From a virus, in the IMG/VR virus record IMGVR_UViG_3300030339_000160, positions 1 through 32,730 of that record: 32,730 bases of DNA; one strand, 5' to 3'. Below, piece by piece: positions 20,835 to 29,165 of the stretch. The stretch's first letter is position 1. The number at the start of each line of letters is the position of its first letter. The translations under genes and the position numbers were made by a program. Below the pieces are notes generated by a model. The model was given only the letters and a program-made list of their open reading frames with translations. It was not told the origin of the DNA and ran no database searches.

Positions 20835-21902
20835 ATGAAGAAATATCTCAGCATCATCCTGCGCGTGGGTCTTTGTGCCCTCTGCCTGCTAGTCCTCGGT
20901 TCCTACATGGGAATCACCCCGTTGCACCTGTCGGTACCAGGCACCATGAGTGCCATGGCGATTATGGTGGGCTTTGACTACGCGGTGACTCCTGAGCAGT
21001 CAGGCATGGTCATCGCATATAAGAACGCAGACCTTATTGCAGACTTGGTCATGCCTCGATGTAATCCATTCAAGTCTACGAAACGAACCTTCAACTATTT
21101 TGAACGCAACCTCAAAGCAGGATTTACGGTACCGGATACAGCTGTCAGCCGCAAGGGCCGTCCAAATTCCGTGGACTTTGACGGTGTAATGCACGAAGCA
21201 ACCTGCAAGCCCGAAGGCCTTGAACATTCGATATCAAAGGATGACATCCAGGAAGCTGATAATGGCAATGAGCTGATTACGCAGGAAATGCAGGCTATGA
21301 TCGACCTAGTTCTTCTTGCCCGCGAAGTCCGTGTGGCCTCAATGGTTCAGAGCGCAAACAACTACGATGCGACATGCGTCAGGGCGCTCTCTGGATCCGA
21401 CCTGTTCAGCGATCCATCCAGCAACGCACTGAACATCATCATGAAACAGCTTGACTTGCCCCTCGTTCGCCCCACCGTCCTTGGCATGAGCCAGTCGGTA
21501 TGGACTGGATTGCGGCAGAACCCAACAATTGTGAAGGCGACAAACAGGAACTCGGGAGACGCCGGAGCTGCAGCACGCCAAGCTGTTGCGGAAATTTTGG
21601 AAGTGGACGAGATCCTTGTCGGTAAGTCCCGCGTCAATGTCGCCAACCGTGGGCAGGATCCAAATTTGGCGACCTGCTGGGGTAATTTCCTCTGGGGTCA
21701 TTACCGCAACAAGAACGCAACCCTCAAGAACGATGTCACCTGGGGCTTGACTGCGCAAAGCGGCACTCGCTATACCAGCGTGAATGAGGACACCGAAATT
21801 GGTCTCGAAGGCGGCTATCGCATCGTGGTCGGCGAATATGTCAAGGAGCTCGTGCTCGGCAAGTCCGCAGGCTTCTTGCTTCAGAACGTTGTAGCGTCGT
21901 AA
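20835..21902 (+). CDS. T: Major capsid protein with N-terminal hydrophobic leader
   Basis: 355 residues. From about residue 47 it follows the Mu-like HK97-fold capsid pattern: VTPEQSGMVIAYKNADLIADLVMPR, then GRPNSVDFDGV near 114-124 and a beta-rich C-terminus. Residues 1-37 are unexpected: MKKYLSIILRVGLCALCLLVLGSYMG reads as a signal peptide or membrane anchor. The ATG at 20835 has AAGGAGC upstream, so this start is the better one. A second possible start is ATG 20946 (MSAMAIMVGFDYA), with only a weak AGG. If the leader is translated, it is probably removed during prohead maturation or anchors early assembly. No frame change separates the two parts. Confidence 0.9.
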   Translation: MKKYLSIILRVGLCALCLLVLGSYMGITPLHLSVPGTMSAMAIMVGFDYAVTPEQSGMVIAYKNADLIADLVMPRCNPFKSTKRTFNYFERNLKAGFTVPDTAVSRKGRPNSVDFDGVMHEATCKPEGLEHSISKDDIQEADNGNELITQEMQAMIDLVLLAREVRVASMVQSANNYDATCVRALSGSDLFSDPSSNALNIIMKQLDLPLVRPTVLGMSQSVWTGLRQNPTIVKATNRNSGDAGAAARQAVAEILEVDEILVGKSRVNVANRGQDPNLATCWGNFLWGHYRNKNATLKNDVTWGLTAQSGTRYTSVNEDTEIGLEGGYRIVVGEYVKELVLGKSAGFLLQNVVAS

Positions 21903-21911
21903 GGAGCTGTG

Positions 21912-22181
21912 ATGGATTTGAAGCAGAAATACCACGTGAAAGGGAACCTATCGCATGACCACAAGCAGTATGCGCCAGGCGACCAGGTATCGTTGACGGA
22001 TGCGCAGGCCAAAGGCCTGCTGTCCCTCAGGATCATTGAACTGGTGGAAGGTGTGAAGGCTCCTGCCCCGACTCTGCCACCAGAGGGTCTTCTGCTTGAT
22101 CCCCCCGTGACTGGCAACACGAATGATACACCCAACGCGGATGCCAATACTGGCAACGCAGACGGTGCGGACAAGGAATAA
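21912..22181 (+). CDS. gp35-like small head/neck protein
   Basis: 89 residues from the ATG at 21912 behind AAGGAG. The N-terminal 45 residues (YHVKGNLSHDHKQYAPGDQVSLTDAQAKGLL) match the Mu gp35/FluMu N-terminal type: a strand, the H(D)xxxYxPGDxVxLT turn and a helix. The C-terminal half is low-complexity, rich in Pro, Asn, Thr and Asp. It lies between capsid and the DUF1320 gene, as gp35 does in Mu. Confidence 0.75.
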   Translation: MDLKQKYHVKGNLSHDHKQYAPGDQVSLTDAQAKGLLSLRIIELVEGVKAPAPTLPPEGLLLDPPVTGNTNDTPNADANTGNADGADKE

Positions 22182-22183
22182 GC

Positions 22184-22621
22184 ATGTACTGTACTCTTGA
22201 TGACATCAAAGGTCTGTTGCCGGAAGCGCGGCTGATCGAGCTCACCGATGACCTGTCTCCGAATCCAAACGGGACGATCAACACTGCCATCGTTGACGCG
22301 GCTATCAAGAGTGCAACTACTGATATTGACGGATATGTGGGACACCGCTATGCACTCCCTCTGAAAGTCACGCCCGACCTGTTGCAGCAGATCGCCGTGG
22401 ATCTCGCGATCTATGGGCTCTACCGTCGACGAAACGAGCTGGATATTTCGGATGGCATGCAGATGACCTACAAGAACGCCATGGCTAAACTCAAGGGTAT
22501 TTCTGATGGTAGCGTTTCCATTGGACTCGACCCTGCGGATGCAGGAAAAGATTTTGGCTTGGACACGGTTTTTGAAGAGCAGCGCCCGTTGTTCTCCATG
22601 GAGGCTTTTGCAGGATGGTGA
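22184..22621 (+). CDS. gp36-like head-tail connector (DUF1320)
   Basis: 145 residues. The sequence YCTLDDIKGLLPEARLIELTDD at the N-terminus, then IVDAAIKSATTDIDGYVGHRYALPL (36-60) and IAVDLAIYGLYRRRNE (70-85) are classic DUF1320. This protein lies at the head-tail interface. AAGGAA precedes the ATG. The stop overlaps the next gene by 7 bp. Confidence 0.9.
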   Translation: MYCTLDDIKGLLPEARLIELTDDLSPNPNGTINTAIVDAAIKSATTDIDGYVGHRYALPLKVTPDLLQQIAVDLAIYGLYRRRNELDISDGMQMTYKNAMAKLKGISDGSVSIGLDPADAGKDFGLDTVFEEQRPLFSMEAFAGW

Positions 22622-23133
22622 GCGCAGAACAAATTGAGAACGCACTAGTCGAATTGTTCACAAAGGACAACAAGTTCCAACTTGTCGAAGTGGGAGCTCG
22701 TCCAGATGCGTTGAAGATACCAGGCATCAACTGGGCTGTGACTGCCGGAGCCTTTACGTTCCCAGGCAAGGCGCTGTGCCAACAGACATTTACGATCCTT
22801 GGGCTTGTGACCGTCAAGAACGTGGCGAAGGAAAGCGAACGCAGGAAAGTCATACATCCTGTCGTGCTTTATGTGATCCAGAAGACATTTCTTGAAACCA
22901 TTGGCCTTGACATCGATCCTATCCGTCCTGTGAGATGGCAGGAGACGACAAGTTCGGAGGACATGAGTTCGGCACTGATGGTGGTAGAGATTCGCCTTGA
23001 ATGCAAGGCGTGGATCTCGAAGATGCCAAAGACAGAACAAGAAGAACTTTTGGTGGGAATCGATGCGGGCTATGCGCTGCAACCTGAATCGGGTTCCGAC
23101 GATGTGATCGACAACCTTGAACTAGGTGGATGA
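22615..23133 (+). CDS. gp37-like protein (DUF1834)
   Basis: 172 residues. It begins with the helix SAEQIENALVELF, then FQLVEVGARPDAL and a central TFTILGLVTVKN strand pair. The order after gp36 and the VRWQETTSSEDMSSALMVVEIRLECK strand pattern (105-132) match DUF1834, a tail terminator/connector family. The C-terminal 25 residues are acidic and probably flexible. Its start overlaps the upstream gene by 7 bp. Confidence 0.8.
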   Translation: MVSAEQIENALVELFTKDNKFQLVEVGARPDALKIPGINWAVTAGAFTFPGKALCQQTFTILGLVTVKNVAKESERRKVIHPVVLYVIQKTFLETIGLDIDPIRPVRWQETTSSEDMSSALMVVEIRLECKAWISKMPKTEQEELLVGIDAGYALQPESGSDDVIDNLELGG

Positions 23134-23134
23134 T

Positions 23135-23305
23135 ATGCGGATCAGTGTGCATTGCAAGACAGGACAGACCGTGCCCATGGAGGGTGGCGGTTGGATCGGG
23201 GAAGAGCCGGTCGAAGTGGAACTGACACATTATGTCCGCACCTTGCTTGCGGATGGATCGCTTGTACGGGCTGAGGAAGCCCCTAAAGGAGAAGACGCGC
23301 AATGA
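23135..23305 (+). CDS. gp38-like small protein (DUF2635)
   Basis: 56 residues read from the ATG at 23135, with AGGTGG before it, to a TGA at 23303-23305 that overlaps the sheath start (ATGA). The sequence MRISVHCKTGQTVPMEGGG, then EEPVEVELTHYVRTLLADGSLV, fits DUF2635: VxxKxGxxVP...GxxVExxxYxxRxLxDGdLV. DUF2635 genes sit just before the sheath gene in Mu-like phages, as here. Confidence 0.8.
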   Translation: MRISVHCKTGQTVPMEGGGWIGEEPVEVELTHYVRTLLADGSLVRAEEAPKGEDAQ

Positions 23306-24720
23306 TTGAGACCAAGACACTTCCTTCGGGAATGCTTAAGCCTGGAGTCTACGGAGAACTGAATACTTCGACAGGCGCAAACGCCTTGCCCGCCAACATC
23401 CAGCCATTGTTGCTGATTGGCCAACGCACAAGCGCCGGTGTCCAGTCGGCATTAAAGCCCTTGCAAATTTTTGGCGCTGGCGAAGCCGCTGCGGCGTTCG
23501 GTACAGGCTCGGTAGCCCATCGCATGGCGCTCTCTGCCTTCAAGGTGAGCACCTCGGTGCCTGTATTCCTTGTTGCCGTGGATGATGCCGCCTCGTCTGC
23601 TGCTGCCACGGCTGTACTTACGTTGACAGGGACATCGACTGCTGCTGGGTCTATTGTCGCATTCTTCGGCAACGATCGTCTGGAGCTTGGAGTTGCTGCT
23701 GGAGTCTCTCCGGGAGCAACGGTCACGGCCTTGGTTGCCGCAGTCAATGCCGCAACTTATTTGCCAATAACCGCAGAGACCACAACGGATGGTGTCGCGA
23801 AGTTTACCTTCAAGAACAAGGGCACCGTCGGAAACCAATTGACGTTGAACGTATCATGCAGTGCGGCTGGTATGTCGCTCTCCTCGCAACGGATCGACTT
23901 TGCCGGTGGCACGGTAGATCCTGATCTGCAGCCTGCGCTCGACAAGGTCTTTGCTGGATCGTATGTGGTCTATGCCCATTATTTGCAGGATGCCTTGTCC
24001 TGTGGCCTGCTCAAGGCCCATGTCGATACGATCTCTGGATCAATCGAGCAACGTCCTGCACGTGCGGTGGTGGGAACCAACAGCACCGTATTTTCCAACG
24101 CAACGACATTGTCTGCAACGCTGAACGACGAACGTGACCATATCGCCTATGCGCGTGGATGCCGCAAGCCAGGCTATGAACTCGCTGCGGCAACGGCTGC
24201 AAGCCTTGCCGAAGAGACAGACCCTGCCGTGCCATTGGATGGAAAGGTGGTACCTGGCATTGATGTGCCCGACACCGTTTATCTGTTCTCGCGTTCCGAG
24301 CAGGAAGCCTTGCTTTCGGCTGGCGTGACGCCGCTTGAACCAGTTGGCTCCGACATGACCATCGTTCGCATGGTGACCACGCGCACAAAAACGGCGGGTA
24401 CCACTGACTTGACGCTGCTCGATACAGGCACGATCGCCTGCATGGACTACGTCAGGCTTTCTTGCAATACGCGCATTAAGCTCGTCTTTGGACGTGCAAC
24501 GCTGGATGACAGAACCCCTGCGCTGGTGGTTATTCAAGCCGTGGATGTCCTTTACCGCTTACAGGATCTGCGGATCGTACAGCAGGTGGACAAGTACAAG
24601 GCTTATGTCACTTGCGATTTCGATGCAAATGCAAAGGGACGCCTGCGCCTGCGTATTCCTTCGCCAATCGTTTACGGTCTTCACCAGATTTTCGAATTGT
24701 TCGACCTCATTCTTGTTTAA
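23302..24720 (+). CDS. L: Tail sheath protein (Mu L-like)
   Basis: 472 residues, close to Mu L. The start LPSGMLKPGVYGELNTSTGA, followed by LLLIGQRTSAG, is typical of contractile sheath proteins. The long Ala/Thr/Gly-rich middle and the C-terminal part with VRLSCNTRIKLVF, LVVIQAVDVLYRLQDL and the final LHQIFELFDLI match the gpL family. Polymerised around the tube, it contracts to drive the tube into the cell. The start overlaps DUF2635 and its stop is followed by AAGGAG for the tube gene. Confidence 0.93.
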   Translation: MIETKTLPSGMLKPGVYGELNTSTGANALPANIQPLLLIGQRTSAGVQSALKPLQIFGAGEAAAAFGTGSVAHRMALSAFKVSTSVPVFLVAVDDAASSAAATAVLTLTGTSTAAGSIVAFFGNDRLELGVAAGVSPGATVTALVAAVNAATYLPITAETTTDGVAKFTFKNKGTVGNQLTLNVSCSAAGMSLSSQRIDFAGGTVDPDLQPALDKVFAGSYVVYAHYLQDALSCGLLKAHVDTISGSIEQRPARAVVGTNSTVFSNATTLSATLNDERDHIAYARGCRKPGYELAAATAASLAEETDPAVPLDGKVVPGIDVPDTVYLFSRSEQEALLSAGVTPLEPVGSDMTIVRMVTTRTKTAGTTDLTLLDTGTIACMDYVRLSCNTRIKLVFGRATLDDRTPALVVIQAVDVLYRLQDLRIVQQVDKYKAYVTCDFDANAKGRLRLRIPSPIVYGLHQIFELFDLILV

Positions 24721-24731
24721 GGAGATGATCC

Positions 24732-25100
24732 ATGAGTACTGATGCAATTTTGACTCTTACGCTTGATATTGACAAGACATCGATCGATGATTTTAAGAGC
24801 ATCGAGGAGCACGAGGTCGAGTATGGCAAGGTCGTCGAGTACATGAACAAGACGGGCTATGCTGGAAAGACTCCGCGCTTTGGATTCACGCTTGAATACG
24901 TCGTGCCAAAAACTGGAGCCTTCAACTTCTCTTCATTGAGATACAAGGATGCTGTAGTAACGCTCACGTATGATGGAGGAAGTACTACCGTGTATCGAGG
25001 CGTGCGATTGCTCAAGCGCGGAGCGAAAAAGCTTGATGGAGACAATGCTGTCGTTATCCCATATGAATTTTTCGCAACAGCAATGGATCCTGAAGTATGA
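24732..25100 (+). CDS. M: Tail tube protein (Mu M-like)
   Basis: 122 residues after AAGGAG. A short beta-barrel protein: the LTLTLDIDKTSIDDFKSIEEH start, central FGFTLEYVVPKTGAFNF, LTYDGGSTTVYRGVRLL and a final VIPYEFFATA strand match the Mu-type tail tube family. The tube carries the DNA. It sits directly after the sheath and overlaps the chaperone gene by 4 bp. Confidence 0.88.
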   Translation: MSTDAILTLTLDIDKTSIDDFKSIEEHEVEYGKVVEYMNKTGYAGKTPRFGFTLEYVVPKTGAFNFSSLRYKDAVVTLTYDGGSTTVYRGVRLLKRGAKKLDGDNAVVIPYEFFATAMDPEV

Positions 25101-25594
25101 ACATCATTGACCGAATCAAGGCGGGGTGCCGGAACAACGTGGTTGTGCGTTGGCCTGGTACCGATAGCGAAATCACGCTGCGCGTATTGTCCAAGGCAGA
25201 ACTGCATGAGGCGACCTTTGCTGCGCATCACCGGTTTGTGTATTCAAAGGTGTCCGTGGAAGCTCACACAATCGAGACGTTCAAGGATGAGGAGACGGTG
25301 CAGATTCTGTATCGCGCTTTATCTGGTGTCGGCGATGAGACTGGTAAGCCGCTTGCGGCAAGTGTGGACAAGTTCCGCGCAAACGTTAGCTCCGAAGAGA
25401 TTTCTGAGCTGGCGCAACGCTATGAGCAGCTGCAAGACGAGTGCTCGCCTTCGATGGAGGCCATGTCGGACGAACAGTTCGACGCCTTCTTGAATGATCT
25501 CAAAAAAAAACCAGAGCCAATAATTTCCTCCGTTTCCAGTATCGACTTTGCGAGAAGGCTTCTGCGTTCTTTGGTTGCACCGCCAGAGAGTTGA
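25097..25594 (+). CDS. Tail assembly chaperone, short form (gp41-like)
   Basis: 165 residues in the zero frame. A globular first half (LRVLSKAELHEATFAA, EEISELAQRYEQL) leads to a polar helical region and a poly-lysine point (LKKKPEP) at residue 136-142. Genes here, between tube and tape measure, encode the chaperone that coats the tape measure during tail assembly. A slippery run of A lies at the KKK codons, and a -1 frame is open downstream. The segment after the slip is a strand-poor, basic stretch consistent with the short product of a two-form gene. Confidence 0.8.
   Translation: MNIIDRIKAGCRNNVVVRWPGTDSEITLRVLSKAELHEATFAAHHRFVYSKVSVEAHTIETFKDEETVQILYRALSGVGDETGKPLAASVDKFRANVSSEEISELAQRYEQLQDECSPSMEAMSDEQFDAFLNDLKKKPEPIISSVSSIDFARRLLRSLVAPPES
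25501..25511 (+). other. Slippery site for programmed -1 frameshifting
   Basis: C followed by nine A (25502-25510) read as CTC-AAA-AAA-AAA in the zero frame. The -1 frame downstream stays open to a TAG at 25699-25701, three bases before the tape measure start. Frameshifting between the two chaperone genes is conserved in tailed phages. Confidence 0.75.
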
Positions 25595-25701
25595 CTGACG
25601 CACAATGGTTGTTGGTGCTCGCCCTTGAGGCCGAGCGGGAAAACGCTGCGCCACCAGGCAAAGGCAGAAAACAGCTGATCGGAAAATACAGGAACCAGTA
25701 G
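25510..25701 (+). CDS. Tail assembly chaperone, -1 frameshift extension (gp42-like)
   Basis: No good start exists for this frame, so it is read as an extension. After the slip the frame gives RANNFLRFQYRLC..., then an Ala/Arg/Leu-rich helical part (GCTARELTDAQWLLVLALEAE) and a basic end (KGRKQLIGKYRNQ). The full fusion would be about 201 residues (138 from the zero frame, then 63). This matches the G-GT arrangement: a short chaperone and a longer form whose extra domain binds the tape measure. Confidence 0.7.
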   Translation, partial: TRANNFLRFQYRLCEKASAFFGCTARELTDAQWLLVLALEAERENAAPPGKGRKQLIGKYRNQ

Positions 25702-25704
25702 ACC

Positions 25705-27912
25705 ATGGCAGATGAAGTCAAAATCGGATTGTCGGTAGACCCAAAGGGCGTAGCCCAGGGTACTTCGGCTGCCGAAAAATCATTGACCAAGCTGGAAGGC
25801 AAGTCGCGTGATGCCAATGTCCGTTGGGTCAAGGCTTCACAGGCTGCTGGGTCTGCGACGAAAAAGCTTGCGGATGATGTCGGCGTGGCCAAGAAGGCTA
25901 CGGAGGGACTCGGAGACTCGGGTCTGGACTCATTCCGCAAGTTCCAGCACGGAGCCGACCAGGCTGCCAACGCCACCAAGCGCATCAACACAGAATCAAG
26001 GAAGATCGGCAAGAGGGGATCCTTCATTGAGCAGGCGGCGCCCAAGGCGCTTAACAGCGTCACAAGCCTTGTGGCGGGCGGAAGTATTCTGCTTGCAGCC
26101 AAGCAGTCCATGGACTTCAATGCACAGTTGACTATGATGGGTGTCAATGCCCGTGATGCGCAAGGCAAGCTGAACGGCAAGGACTTTGCACCAGAGCTCG
26201 CAGCCATGCGGCAAGAGATCATGGGCGTAGCGCAGCAGATGGGGCAGTCGCCTAACCAGTTGCTCGAAGCCATGAATGCGATCGTGGAGCGCACGGGAGA
26301 CCTTCCCCTTGCTAGGCAAGAACTCAAGCTGATGGCCGATACCGCTATGGCAACAGGATCGGACTTGGGAGATGTCGGAGCCCTTGTCAGTAATCTTGGC
26401 GAGAAGGCGAATGTCAGCGCAGGTGACATGAGGAAGGCGCTTGAGATCCTTGTTGCGCAAGGAAAGACAGGTGCTTTTACGATGAAGCAACTCGCAACGG
26501 AAGGTGAAGAATTATTTGCCGTATTTCCTCAGTTCCAAAAGAAGGGTGAGGCGGGTCTTCGCAGCTTTGGTGCCTTTATCCAGATGGCCATGGTCGGTAC
26601 AGGCAAGGCTCCCGAGGCCGCAACGGCTATCAAGGCTCTCGCGGCAGACCTTGCCGATGTGACTGTGCTACAGGAAAAAATGAAGAAGGCTGGTATCCAT
26701 GGTGTCAAGTTCTTTGATCGCAAAGGCGTCAAGCGATCTACGGAAGACATTGTCAAGGATATGATCATTGCCGCCAAAGGCAGTGCAGACAAGTTGAGTG
26801 TTGCCTTTACGGAAAGTTCGCGTAGTGCGGTTCTACCGATTGCGAAAGACTACGCGGATGGTAAAGGCTTTGCGCGATTTGAATCGTTCAAACAATCTGA
26901 TGGCAAGGGAATCATAAACGATGATGCAAAGACGAACTTGCAGGAAGCCAATGCCCAGTTGGACATCTTTATGCAGAAGGTGCGTGGCTTTGCCGACGAG
27001 AAACTAAAGAGCCCGCTGGAGTACTTCAAGGCAGACATGACGTTCATCAATGAGCACGCCGAAGGCACAAAGCGGGCGTTCGAGGTTATAGGCATTGGCG
27101 TCGGGGCTTTGGCATTGCAAGTCGGAGCCCTCAAGATTAAAGAGTTTAACAATTGGATGAAAGAGGCCATGTCTGCGGGCAAGAATACGACAACAGGTGC
27201 CGATGGGAAACAGAAATCGTTTGCGCTAGGCGGGGTGCAACAGGTGTTCATCACGAACTGGCCAGCCGGTGGTGCTGGTGGTGGACCGTCATACTATGAC
27301 GACACTCCTTCAGCAAAGCCAAAACCCGCAGGCGGTTCAGAGCCTTCCGTAAAGCCAAGGGGACGTATTGGTCGAGTGCTCGATGGAATCAAAAGTAGGA
27401 TTGGAACGACACGAATGGGACGCGCCTTTTCATCTGTTGCAAAAGTTGGTTCCAAAGGACTTCCAGCGATCAAGAGTCTTGCAAAGAGTGGTCTCGGTAC
27501 CGGGCTTATTCTCGGCGCAGGAGATATGGCCTTGAATGGTGGATTTACTGGTGAAAATGTAGCAGGAATGCTTGGGGGAACTATTGGTGGGCTTGCTGGT
27601 ATTGCTGGTGGTGGCGGCCTTGCCTCCCTTCCGTTTGGTATTGCAGGAGGCATTGCGGGAGATAAGGCTGGCCGTTGGATCTACAACGATTTCTTTGCGA
27701 ACAATTCCGCAGGATCAAACAAGTTCCGGCCAGAGGTATGGAACCCTGATTATGCCTCAGCGAAGGAGACTCCTACTCCCACGCCCATGATGAACATGGA
27801 ATTGAATGTCAGCTTTGACAAGGATGGGCGTGCCACCACAACAGTGACTGGAAAGGATGCGGGCAACGTGAACCTGCGTCCCTCGCTCACGCCGGCATGG
27901 GGGGCTCGATGA
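25705..27912 (+). CDS. Tail tape measure protein
   Basis: 735 residues, the longest gene in the window. It sets tail length and is ejected ahead of the DNA. The N-terminal 120 residues are charged helices; then comes the tape-measure pattern MGVAQQMGQSPNQLLEAMNAIVERTGDLPLARQELKLMADTA near 172-213. Hydrophobic stretches lie near 115-130 and 455-470. A glycine-zipper region of small residues occupies about 590-660, likely to cross the host membrane. A Pro/Lys-rich linker is near 530-550. No peptidase or lysozyme domain is seen. AGGAA lies before the ATG. Confidence 0.9.
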   Translation: MADEVKIGLSVDPKGVAQGTSAAEKSLTKLEGKSRDANVRWVKASQAAGSATKKLADDVGVAKKATEGLGDSGLDSFRKFQHGADQAANATKRINTESRKIGKRGSFIEQAAPKALNSVTSLVAGGSILLAAKQSMDFNAQLTMMGVNARDAQGKLNGKDFAPELAAMRQEIMGVAQQMGQSPNQLLEAMNAIVERTGDLPLARQELKLMADTAMATGSDLGDVGALVSNLGEKANVSAGDMRKALEILVAQGKTGAFTMKQLATEGEELFAVFPQFQKKGEAGLRSFGAFIQMAMVGTGKAPEAATAIKALAADLADVTVLQEKMKKAGIHGVKFFDRKGVKRSTEDIVKDMIIAAKGSADKLSVAFTESSRSAVLPIAKDYADGKGFARFESFKQSDGKGIINDDAKTNLQEANAQLDIFMQKVRGFADEKLKSPLEYFKADMTFINEHAEGTKRAFEVIGIGVGALALQVGALKIKEFNNWMKEAMSAGKNTTTGADGKQKSFALGGVQQVFITNWPAGGAGGGPSYYDDTPSAKPKPAGGSEPSVKPRGRIGRVLDGIKSRIGTTRMGRAFSSVAKVGSKGLPAIKSLAKSGLGTGLILGAGDMALNGGFTGENVAGMLGGTIGGLAGIAGGGGLASLPFGIAGGIAGDKAGRWIYNDFFANNSAGSNKFRPEVWNPDYASAKETPTPTPMMNMELNVSFDKDGRATTTVTGKDAGNVNLRPSLTPAWGAR

Positions 27913-29165
27913 GCGATGGCAGATTGCAATGCAAGGTTGACCACATGGTGGTTGACCTGCTCGATGTCTCCGACCAGTTCAAGGCCGCCATTGCCAAGCA
28001 TTCATACGTGGGCAAGAATGGTGCCGAGCTTGAATGGCTTGGCATGGAAGCCAACGAATATCGTTACCGAGCAAGCTTCGCTGGCGACCAGTTTGAATTG
28101 TATCCACGCTTTTTGCAAAAGTGCTCAACAGGCAAGCTGCTACAAGTAATCCACCCTATCTACGGTGCCTTAGATGGCCTTGTCGAAGACGTATCCGTCA
28201 AGCACGACGACTGCACCGACAAGGTCGATGTCGACTTTACGTTCATTCAAGACGGCCTTGACAAGACGTTGCGCTTCCGAGCAGATGCCAAGGATGTGAT
28301 CATTGCGCAGGCTCAGGCGTTAGTGAATTCTCAGTATAAGCAGCTGGCAGAAGTGTTCTACCCAAATAATCCTCCATCTCCCAACCTGACTGATCCAGAC
28401 TGGTTCGACAAGCTGTCTGGCTTGAGCAATAAGGTACTCAGTGTCGTGAGCGACATCAAGTCAGCGCTTGGCCGCATTGATGCCGCTATCGCTGCCGTAG
28501 GGGCTCCCATCAGTGCCCTTGCAGGCGCGATCACTTTTGTGGAAGACTTGCCCGGAGCACTGATCGACAAGGTGACCCAGCTCGTCGATGTAGCGACTCT
28601 GATCCCTACTGCGCTTGACCGCGACCCTACGATTGACGTAAGTGCAGCACTCGACACCCTGCGCAACCATATCGATACATTCACTGGCACCTCTGCAGAT
28701 GTCCCTGTGAAGTCCATGGCTGCTTTGCAATCGTTGCGCCTTGTCAGCACCATGATGGACACGGACTTGGACACGTTGCGTACCATGCAGGCCTACGAAG
28801 CCGCTGACTCATTCGACGGCGAAGGCAACTGGGTTGGCCAGTCATCGTCAGCACCGCGCCTGCCTGCCACAGCAGACCAGGTCGGGCGTCTGGTTGTTGC
28901 TGCCCGAACCTTGACCCAAGAGGCTATCGCAGTCGTTGACGATCCAAGCCCACTGCTCATCGCATCGCTTGCGTTGCAACGCCAATACCGTGACCGCCTT
29001 GTCGAATTCGAGAACATCAAGGAGATCGAGGTCGCTGACCCGATTCCTCTGCATCTTCTTTGCCTACAGCTTGGACTTCCGTACAACACCGCAGAACGCC
29101 TTATGCTGATCAACGACATCCGTAATCCGTCCTTTGTGCAGGGCAAGGTAAGGGTCTATGCTTGA
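27909..29165 (+). CDS. N: DNA circularisation/baseplate protein N (Mu gp43-like)
   Basis: 418 residues from the ATG at 27909, which has GGGGGG upstream and overlaps the tape measure stop (ATGA); an ATG at 27897 adds only four residues. The N-terminal 115 residues (YRASFAGDQFELYPRFLQKC...LLQVIHPIYGALDGLVEDVSVK) match the DNA circularisation N-domain family, a baseplate component in Mu. The middle is helical and Ala/Ser-rich. It lies between the tape measure and P in Mu order. Confidence 0.87.
   Translation: MSDGRLQCKVDHMVVDLLDVSDQFKAAIAKHSYVGKNGAELEWLGMEANEYRYRASFAGDQFELYPRFLQKCSTGKLLQVIHPIYGALDGLVEDVSVKHDDCTDKVDVDFTFIQDGLDKTLRFRADAKDVIIAQAQALVNSQYKQLAEVFYPNNPPSPNLTDPDWFDKLSGLSNKVLSVVSDIKSALGRIDAAIAAVGAPISALAGAITFVEDLPGALIDKVTQLVDVATLIPTALDRDPTIDVSAALDTLRNHIDTFTGTSADVPVKSMAALQSLRLVSTMMDTDLDTLRTMQAYEAADSFDGEGNWVGQSSSAPRLPATADQVGRLVVAARTLTQEAIAVVDDPSPLLIASLALQRQYRDRLVEFENIKEIEVADPIPLHLLCLQLGLPYNTAERLMLINDIRNPSFVQGKVRVYA

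Noticed and set aside
21881-22645. 254-codon leftward frame under gp35 and gp36 genes
   Set aside because: Antisense to two genes that match Mu families and have ribosome-binding sites.
25500-26429. 309-codon leftward frame opposite the tape measure gene
   Set aside because: Antisense shadow of a Mu-order tape measure gene; its composition (Ser/Leu-rich) reflects the opposite strand.
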